DNA of 10,033 nt from Vicinamibacteria bacterium (GTDB taxonomy: Bacteria > Acidobacteriota > Vicinamibacteria > Vicinamibacterales > 2-12-FULL-66-21): NCBI GenBank assembly GCA_025937075.1, contig JAICSD010000130.1:1-10033 (forward strand), given 5' to 3'. Both the position numbers and the translations under genes were made by a program. Shown here one piece after another: positions 5,774-10,033 of this stretch (its first letter is position 1; every line of letters begins with the position of its first letter). Below the pieces are notes generated by a model. The model ran no database searches. It worked only from the letters and a program-made list of their open reading frames with translations, and was not told the origin of the DNA.

Positions 5774-6076
5774 ATGCCGAAACTGACCTCCGAATTCGAA
5801 GTCGCGTGCCCCTGCTGCCACGCGACACTGGTGATCGATAGCAATCTGAAGCGGGTCGTGCGGCACAACGAGCCGCCGTCCAGCGACCGGCCCGAACTGG
5901 ACGACGCGCAGCGGATCCTCGCGGAGGAGGCGGCGCGGCGGGAGAAGCTGTTTCAGCAGTCGGTCGCGGCGGAGCGGACGCGCGGCGACGCCCTCTCGCG
6001 GCGGTTCGAGGAAGCCCTGCGCCAGGCGCGCGACGAGCCCATTACGAAGCCGACGCGTGATTTCGACCTGGATTGA
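5774..6076 (+). CDS. Small zinc-ribbon-like protein with coiled-coil tail
   Basis: This 100-residue protein is not one I can name. The N-terminus has a compact CPCC motif (Cys12, Cys14, Cys15) within FEVACPCCHATLVID, like the first knuckle of a zinc ribbon, but no second Cys pair follows, so metal binding might need a dimer or may be lost. Residues about 44-90 are rich in Glu, Arg and Ala (AQRILAEEAARREKLFQQ and onward) and should be a long amphipathic helix or coiled coil. No signal peptide or membrane segment is seen. It is divergent from the secreted-protein operon, with 20 nt between starts, and convergent with the transglutaminase-like gene, ending before a palindromic hairpin. Third-position GC is consistent with real coding. 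Confidence 0.7.
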   Translation: MPKLTSEFEVACPCCHATLVIDSNLKRVVRHNEPPSSDRPELDDAQRILAEEAARREKLFQQSVAAERTRGDALSRRFEEALRQARDEPITKPTRDFDLD

Positions 6077-6080
6077 CGCT

Positions 6081-6111
6081 GATGGGCGAGGTTCTAGAAC
6101 CTTGCCACATC
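6081..6111. terminator. Palindromic hairpin between convergent genes
   Basis: Positions 6085-6106 form a near-perfect 22-nt palindrome (GGCGAGGTTCT then AGAACCTTGCC) with a single G-T wobble. Outside it GATG (6081-6084) can pair with CATC (6108-6111) with one bulged A. It fills the 33-nt gap between the two facing stop codons, reaching two bases into the transglutaminase-like stop, and most likely ends transcription from both sides, although no clear T-run follows on either strand. Confidence 0.65.
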
Positions 6112-6787
6112 ACCACTCGCCATCCGGCAGCGGCGTCCACGTGTGCCGATCCCTGTAGTAGAGCGGCTTGCGCCCGTAGGCCGCGCGAAACTCGCGGTAG
6201 CGCGCACGCAGCCGGTCTATTCGTTCATCGGACGACTCGATCGGACGATGCGGCGCGTTCAGCAGCATCCGCTCGACCTTCCACACGTTCCGCAGCGACA
6301 GCCGCCAGTCGTAGCCGTCCAGCAGGCGGAGATCGACGACCGTGTATCCGGTGATGCGGCCGGTGAAATCCACGTACGGATCGACGTAGCTGAGCGCGAG
6401 CGCGCGCGCCGTCCGGAACACGGCTTTCCTCCCGTGCAGTCCCGGATCGCGTGACCGCGCGATCGATCCCCACCCCCCTGAGCTCTGGTACACGAAGAGC
6501 ACATGATCCAGCGCGTCGACCGATTCGAAGCTGAGAACGAGCGGCGGATAGCCGTGCTGCTCGAGGATCACCGCCGCCGCGAGCGCCGCTTCGAGGCAGT
6601 GGGCCGTGCCGTGCTGGACGACCCCGCGAAAACTGCGCAGCGTGGCGCGGCCGGGCGGCGGTTCCGTGTTGTAGGGCAGCGCGTTCAGATAGGTCTGCAC
6701 GTGCGCCGGTGTCGTGAGACGGCGGATCAGGCGGCGCTCCGCGGGCGTGAACTCCGCGAGCGGCGGCGGGTCACCGGCCCGCGGCAT
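6110..6787 (-). CDS. Transglutaminase-like cysteine protein
   Basis: The 225-residue protein looks like a member of the transglutaminase-like superfamily, papain-fold enzymes that cleave or form amide bonds. A plausible catalytic triad is Cys64 in HGTAHCLEAALAAAVILEQHG, His95 in DALDHVLFVYQ and Asp114 in SIARSRDPGLHGRK. The glycine-rich stretch GGWGSIARS between His and Asp fits the family's core. A basic C-terminal extension (about 185-225) carries RYREFRAAYGRKPLYYRDRHTW, which may bind a partner. No signal peptide or membrane helix is seen. Its start overlaps the end of the CusF-Sco1 gene by 17 nt, indicating one operon, but no functional link to copper handling is known to me. Fold assignment is from motif pattern only; substrate is unknown. 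Confidence 0.72.
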   Translation of the reverse strand: MPRAGDPPPLAEFTPAERRLIRRLTTPAHVQTYLNALPYNTEPPPGRATLRSFRGVVQHGTAHCLEAALAAAVILEQHGYPPLVLSFESVDALDHVLFVYQSSGGWGSIARSRDPGLHGRKAVFRTARALALSYVDPYVDFTGRITGYTVVDLRLLDGYDWRLSLRNVWKVERMLLNAPHRPIESSDERIDRLRARYREFRAAYGRKPLYYRDRHTWTPLPDGEW

Positions 6788-7640
6788 CGCGCAAATCGGC
6801 GAGAAGCATTTCCGGCGACCAGTCGCTGCCCGAGTACATCTTGACGAGCCGTCCCCTGGGATCGATCACCGCCGTTCGCAGGTTGTGCGTGATCGATGCC
6901 GCGGCACCTTCGCGAACTATCGACACGCCGAACCGCGACGCGAACGTCTCGATCACCGACTCCGGCGCGGTGAGAAACGTCCAGAGCGCAGGATTCGCAC
7001 CAAGCGTCTTCGCGTGGGCCTTCAGAACCGCAGGCGTGTCGCGTGCCGGATCGAAGCTGACCGACACGAGATGGATCGTCTGCGCGAGCGCCGGGTCGGA
7101 GGCGATGGCTTTCTGGACACCCGCGAACCGGCGATCCATCAGCGGACAGAAGTCCTGCATCGGACAGTTCGTGTATATGAACGTGACGGCAGTCGCCTTT
7201 CCTTTCCAGTCGGACAACCGGCGGGTGCGTCCGTCCTGATCCTGCAGCTCGGTGTCGGGGACGGCGTCGCCGGGATTCAGCAGATCCATGACGCGCGGCG
7301 TTGGGGCGTCCGCCTTCACCGGCGCGTGTCCCGTCCGCTCGATACGTGTCAGGTACGGCGCCGCGCCCTTCGGCACCACGACCGTGGCGGTAATCAGATC
7401 ACCCGGCGTCAACGAGCCGATCGATGCTTTCGGCTCGACGGAATACGCCATTGTCATCGCCGGCATGAATCCCGGGATGTCCCCATGGGAGAGGGTCACG
7501 TAGGATCGATCCGGCGCGATGGCCGTGATCTGACCGCGCACGGGGTATTCGGGGGCCCGCCCGCGGCAGCCGATAAGGGGTGCCAGAAGGGCGAGGAGGA
7601 CGAGCGATCGAAATCGTAATTGGCGCGTCACCAGGTTCAC
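6771..7640 (-). CDS. CusF-Sco1 fusion lipoprotein (copper chaperone for cytochrome oxidase)
   Basis: This 289-residue exported protein joins two copper-binding modules. A lipobox (LIGC, Cys25) predicts a lipoprotein. Residues about 32-100 form a CusF-like OB-fold domain: YPVRGQITAIAPDRSYVTLS then HGDIPGFMPAMTMAYSV, with His52, Met59, Met62 and Met64 as likely copper ligands. Residues about 122-287 are a Sco1/SenC thioredoxin-fold domain. Its metal site reads CPMQDFCPLM (Cys159, Cys165), where common Sco proteins have C-x3-C, so the spacing is widened by two; His252 (ITHNLR) is the third ligand. Sco proteins deliver copper to the CuA site of cytochrome c oxidase or keep its cysteines reduced. 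The start is a GTG with no clear Shine-Dalgarno; a GTG three codons later is possible. No oxidase genes are in the window. The gene is first in an operon with a transglutaminase-like gene. Confidence 0.88.
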   Translation of the reverse strand: MNLVTRQLRFRSLVLLALLAPLIGCRGRAPEYPVRGQITAIAPDRSYVTLSHGDIPGFMPAMTMAYSVEPKASIGSLTPGDLITATVVVPKGAAPYLTRIERTGHAPVKADAPTPRVMDLLNPGDAVPDTELQDQDGRTRRLSDWKGKATAVTFIYTNCPMQDFCPLMDRRFAGVQKAIASDPALAQTIHLVSVSFDPARDTPAVLKAHAKTLGANPALWTFLTAPESVIETFASRFGVSIVREGAAASITHNLRTAVIDPRGRLVKMYSGSDWSPEMLLADLRDAAGR

Positions 7641-7704
7641 TGTAAACCGGGGGCATGGCGCCTGAAAAGCACAGCTGAGGTTTTCCGCGCCCCGGTACGC
7701 ATCC

Positions 7705-7713
7705 TGCTATACT
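7705..7713 (+). promoter_or_regulatory. Extended -10 promoter for the RRM gene
   Basis: TGC-TATACT fits the extended -10 pattern (TGn plus a box matching TATAAT in five of six). The -35 region is weak (TTCCGC at 7684-7689, 18-bp spacing), as is common for extended -10 promoters. It would start transcription near 7720 and give a leader of about 170 nt. Confidence 0.55.
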
Positions 7714-7844
7714 CCCCAGGCTGAATGAGAGCCCCCGCTCTTGCCTGCGCAGGTTTCGCTACGCCTCCCGCACCGCAAATCGCGTGAGCTTTCCGACCGC
7801 GACCGTCCGCGCGGCGGCGTGTCGCTTGCACTCCCACCGGAATC

Positions 7845-7880
7845 GGCGCGGAGTGAATTGGGCCGCGCCTTGAGCAGGAG
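7845..7880 (+). promoter_or_regulatory. Leader hairpin plus ribosome-binding site of the RRM gene
   Basis: GGCGCGG (7845-7851) and CCGCGCC (7863-7869) form a perfect 7-bp stem around an 11-nt loop. AGGAG follows at 7876-7880, 11 nt before the ATG, so the stem ends 6 nt before the ribosome-binding site. A smaller stem, AGAGC/GCTCT, sits near the predicted transcript start (7728-7741). Structure so close to the Shine-Dalgarno could influence translation, for example with temperature. Confidence 0.45.
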
Positions 7881-7891
7881 TACGTGACAGC

Positions 7892-8245
7892 ATGGGCAGG
7901 AGACTCTACGTCGGAAATCTTCCCTACTCGGCATCCGAAGATCAGCTCACCGAGCTGTTCAGCCGGGCCGGCAAGGTGGACAACGTTCGCGTGATGCGCG
8001 ACATGGCCACCGGACGGGCGCGCGGGTTTGCGTTCGTGGAAATGGCCACCGATGAGGATGCGCAGAAGGCCATCAACGAGTTCCACGAGCACCAGATGGA
8101 AGGACGGGCATTGGTGGTCAACGAAGCGCGCCCGAAGCCGGAAGGGGGCTTTGGCGGAGGCGGCCGGGGCGGCCGCGGCGGAGGCGGCGGGCGGTTCGAC
8201 GACCGCGACTTCAGCGGCGGACGCAGAAAGGAGCCGCGCTGGTAG
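7892..8245 (+). CDS. RRM-domain RNA-binding protein with glycine-rich tail
   Basis: The 117-residue protein is a single RNA-recognition-motif protein of the bacterial glycine-rich type, also known from cyanobacteria. RNP-2 is LYVGNLPY (residues 5-12) and RNP-1 is RGFAFVEM (44-51), each with the aromatic residues that stack on RNA bases. The RRM ends near residue 80 and is followed by a Gly/Arg-rich tail (about 86-113, GGFGGGGRGGRGGGGGRF) ending in RRKEPRW. It should bind single-stranded RNA in the cytoplasm, possibly as an RNA chaperone. The start is supported by AGGAG 11 nt upstream and by homology starting at residue 3. A long structured leader precedes it, as is usual for cold-regulated RNA-binding proteins, but cold regulation here is inferred. 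It ends 6 nt from the stop of the convergent ABC ATPase gene. Confidence 0.95.
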   Translation: MGRRLYVGNLPYSASEDQLTELFSRAGKVDNVRVMRDMATGRARGFAFVEMATDEDAQKAINEFHEHQMEGRALVVNEARPKPEGGFGGGGRGGRGGGGGRFDDRDFSGGRRKEPRW

Positions 8246-8251
8246 CGCGCA

Positions 8252-8992
8252 TCACTCGTCCACAATCCACCCATCTCGGAGATGAATGATCCGGCTCCCG
8301 TAGGATGCATTTGTCTCCGAGTGGGTCACCTGCACGATCGTCGTTCCCGTCTCGTTGAGCCGCTTGAACAGCTCCATGATCTCCTTGCCCTGACTGGAGT
8401 GCAGGTTCCCGGTCGGCTCGTCCGCGAGGATCACCTTCGGGTTGGAGATCACGGCCCGTGCCACGGCGACCAGCTGCTGCTGACCGCCGGAGAGCTGGTT
8501 GGGATAGAGATCCTTCTTGCCGACGATCGCGAACTTGTCGAGGATGTCACACACCATGCTCTCGCGCTCTGACTTCCGGATGTCGCGGTACGAGAGCGGG
8601 ATGTCGAGGTTCTCGTACACCGTGAGGTGGTCGAGCAGGTGATAGCTCTGGAATACGAATCCGATGTACTGCTTGTGCAGCTTCGCGCGCTCTTTTGCGC
8701 CGAGCCGGTGGACCGCCTGGTCGAGGAAATAATACTCGCCCGTCCACGCGCTGTCGTGCATCCCGATGATGTGCAGCAGCGTCGACTTGCCCGCGCCTGA
8801 CGGGCCCATGATCGAGACGAACTCGCCTTCCTTGATGTCCAGCGTGATGCGGCGCAGCACGTAGCTGCGGCTCGTCCCGTGGGCGTAGCTTTTCTCGATG
8901 TTCCTCAGACCGACGAGGACGTTCGGCGCGAGTCCTTCCGGGATCACCGTTTCGGCAGCGGCGGGTTGTGCACTGCGATTGAAAAAGGCCAT
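8252..8992 (-). CDS. ABC transporter ATPase, LolD/MacB type
   Basis: The 246-residue protein is the nucleotide-binding subunit of an ABC transporter of the LolD/FtsE/MacB group, which powers FtsX-type permeases from the cytoplasm. Motifs in order are Walker A GPSGAGKST (63-71), Q-loop Gln115 (FVFQSYHLL), signature LSGGQ (about 167-171, continuing QQLVAVARA), Walker B VILADEPTG (Asp191, Glu192), the D-loop region NLHSSQG, and the switch histidine His224 (VTHSE). All catalytic residues are present. About 28 residues before the first strand (MAFFNRSAQPAAAETVIPEG) are an extra N-terminal tail beyond a LolD-like core. No good Shine-Dalgarno precedes the ATG. The upstream gene on the same strand is an FtsX-type permease, 149 nt away, which is a likely partner. 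The cargo (lipoprotein, macrolide or other) is unknown. Confidence 0.94.
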   Translation of the reverse strand: MAFFNRSAQPAAAETVIPEGLAPNVLVGLRNIEKSYAHGTSRSYVLRRITLDIKEGEFVSIMGPSGAGKSTLLHIIGMHDSAWTGEYYFLDQAVHRLGAKERAKLHKQYIGFVFQSYHLLDHLTVYENLDIPLSYRDIRKSERESMVCDILDKFAIVGKKDLYPNQLSGGQQQLVAVARAVISNPKVILADEPTGNLHSSQGKEIMELFKRLNETGTTIVQVTHSETNASYGSRIIHLRDGWIVDE

Positions 8993-9045
8993 GGTCGTGT
9001 CCAGTTAGACGGGCTCGCCCCGCCGGTGGTTCTGCGGGCCTCCCA

Positions 9046-9051
9046 AGTATA
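9046..9051 (-). promoter_or_regulatory. -10-like box before the ABC ATPase
   Basis: On the minus strand TATACT matches the -10 consensus in five of six. It would start transcription near 9040, giving a leader of about 47 nt before the ATPase ATG. No convincing -35 is present. If used, the ATPase can be expressed apart from the permease upstream. Confidence 0.35.
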
Positions 9052-9080
9052 TCGATCCCCGCTCAGTTGTGGCGCCGACA

Positions 9081-9094
9081 GTGACAAGCGTCAC
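9081..9094. promoter_or_regulatory. Inverted repeat GTGAC-AAGC-GTCAC (possible operator)
   Basis: Two perfectly complementary 5-mers are separated by 4 nt in the gap between permease and ATPase genes. The site lies 30-43 bases upstream of the -10-like box at 9046-9051 on the minus strand, where an activator could bind. It could equally be an RNA hairpin after the permease gene. Confidence 0.35.
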
Positions 9095-9099
9095 AGGCC

Positions 9100-9139
9100 G
9101 CGGCATTGACCAGCGCCAGAGGCGCGGCATTGACCAGCG
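9100..9139. repeat. 24-bp tandem duplication next to the permease stop
   Basis: GCGGCATTGACCAGCG occurs twice, at 9100-9115 and 9124-9139, with an 8-nt spacer (unit of 24 bp, about 1.7 copies). It lies 2 nt beyond the permease stop codon and outside any recognisable gene, so it is a recent small duplication or a pair of binding sites. Confidence 0.85.
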
Positions 9140-9141
9140 AC

Positions 9142-10033
9142 TCACTCCGTCCGGAGCGCCGACATCGGATCTATCCGCATCGCGCGTCGCGCCGGCACGT
9201 AACTCGCGAGAAATGCGACCGCGAGCAACAACGCCGTCATCGCCACGTACGTCGCCGGGTCTCCGCTGCGCACGCCGAACAGCAGGCTCCGAATCGCGCG
9301 CGCGGCGACGAGCGCGCCCGCCGCGCCGCACGCGAGTCCCACCGCGGCGAGCCGCAGGCTGTCGCCGACGACCAGGCGGAAGATCTGCCGTTCGCCGGCG
9401 CCGAGCGCGAGCCGGACGCCAATCTCGGATGTCCGCTGCGAGACGGAGTACGCCATCACGCCGTAGACGCCGACCGCGGCCAGCAGAAGCGCGAGCGCCG
9501 CAAACGCGCCGACCATCGTCGCGTAGAAGCGCGGCTCGCCGTTCGCGTCCGCGACGATCTGTTCCATGCTGGCGATTCCCGCGACCGCGATCGCCGGGTC
9601 GATTTCCTTCACGGCCTGTTTCATCGGTTCGACGAGCGCCGCGGGCTCTATCGAGCATTTGAGCACGATGTTGGTGCCCGCCTCGGGAAGCTGCCAATAG
9701 GGCACGTAGGTCTCGGCCTCGTTGCTCCCGCGCACGCCGCGGACCTGGACGTCGGCGACGATCCCGACGATCGTGAAGAGCCGCTTGTCCCCGAAGTCGA
9801 GCCGCTGTCCGATCGGATCTTCCGTCGGCCAGAATTTCTTCGCCATCGTCTCGTTGACGACGACCACCGGCGCGGCTTCGCGCGGAGCGAACAGGCGTCC
9901 GCGGCGCAGCGGGATGTCCATCGTCGAGAAGTAGTTGGCGCTGACCTCGCGATACCAGGTCACCAGCGCGTCGGCGTTCGTCCGTGCCGGCGGACGCCCT
10001 TCGATGCTGAAGCTCGTGTCGCTGTCGCCGCCG
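9142..10033 (-). CDS. FtsX/MacB-type ABC permease, ADOP-like (partial)
   Basis: Only the C-terminal 296 or so residues are in the window; the gene continues past position 10033 and the start is not seen. The visible part begins in a MacB-like extracytoplasmic core (SFSIEGRPP, YREVSANYFSTMDIPLRRGR, VVVVNETMAKKFWPTEDPIG, FTIVGIVADVQV). It is followed by an FtsX domain with three hydrophobic segments: VGAFAALALLLAAVGVYGVM, LRLAAVGLACGAAGALVAA and MTALLLAVAFLASYVPA. Between them is the cytoplasmic loop RTSEIGVRLALGAGERQIF, which contacts the ATPase in MacB-type systems. The end PARRAMRIDPMSALRTE is the family's typical C-terminus. The wording of these motifs is that of the acidobacterial duplicated permease (ADOP) group, which usually lacks an adjacent ATPase; here one follows on the same strand. 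Confirming ADOP needs the missing N-terminal half. Confidence 0.9.
   Translation of the reverse strand, partial: GGDSDTSFSIEGRPPARTNADALVTWYREVSANYFSTMDIPLRRGRLFAPREAAPVVVVNETMAKKFWPTEDPIGQRLDFGDKRLFTIVGIVADVQVRGVRGSNEAETYVPYWQLPEAGTNIVLKCSIEPAALVEPMKQAVKEIDPAIAVAGIASMEQIVADANGEPRFYATMVGAFAALALLLAAVGVYGVMAYSVSQRTSEIGVRLALGAGERQIFRLVVGDSLRLAAVGLACGAAGALVAARAIRSLLFGVRSGDPATYVAMTALLLAVAFLASYVPARRAMRIDPMSALRTE

Noticed and set aside
5754..5828. Upstream start adding 25 residues to the secreted repeat protein
   Set aside because: It would bury the signal peptide behind an Arg-rich segment and overlap the start of the divergent gene.
6714..7619. Plus-strand frame of 301 codons opposite the Sco gene
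   Set aside because: Composition is Arg-rich antisense shadow without motifs; the Sco frame carries lipobox, CusF and copper-site motifs.
7725..7787. 20-codon leader peptide gene before the RRM gene
   Set aside because: Only a partial ribosome-binding site (AGG) and no codon pattern typical of attenuators; reported as part of the leader finding instead.

Overview
The window is high-GC DNA with densely packed, mostly short bacterial operons. The closest taxonomic cue is the partial permease at the right edge. Its MacB-type periplasmic core followed by a C-terminal FtsX domain, with the motif context SFSIEGRPP...YFSTM...LRRGR, is typical of the 'acidobacterial duplicated orphan permease' (ADOP) type. 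Together with a secreted carboxypeptidase-regulatory-like repeat protein, a CusF-Sco1 fusion with the CPMQDFCPLM copper site, and degenerate GATTG-type intergenic repeats, this suggests an Acidobacteriota member, perhaps Vicinamibacteria-like. That is inference from gene content; no rRNA marker is present.

Left block, + strand (285-2212): an ECF sigma factor, a membrane-anchored zinc-finger anti-sigma factor and a TlpA-type thioredoxin, separated by only 5 and 9 nt, form one operon. It looks like an envelope signalling and redox unit. A GC-rich hairpin follows it, then a small unknown gene (2280-2504) that appears to have a -10 box immediately before its ATG.

Middle block, - strand (2526-5753): a secreted beta-sandwich repeat protein overlaps the start of a ClsB-type cardiolipin synthase by 4 nt. 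A ~260-bp repeat element comes next, then an endonuclease/exonuclease/phosphatase (EEP) protein. The clsB-EEP pair corresponds to ybhO (clsB)-ybhP of E. coli. The repeat element is built of GATTG units that switch strand around a central 12-bp palindrome, and a short piece of the same repeat lies at the other end of the EEP gene. This is the most unusual DNA structure in the window.

Right-middle block (5774-7640): a small CPCC zinc-ribbon/coiled-coil protein on + faces, across a strong palindromic hairpin, a - strand operon of a CusF-Sco1 lipoprotein and a transglutaminase-like protein that overlap by 17 nt.

Right block (7641-10033): an RRM RNA-binding protein on + with a long structured leader and an extended -10 promoter is convergent, with a 6-nt gap, to a LolD/MacB-type ABC ATPase. 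Upstream of the ATPase, after an intergenic region with a palindrome, a -10-like box and a 24-bp tandem duplication, is the partial ADOP-like permease.
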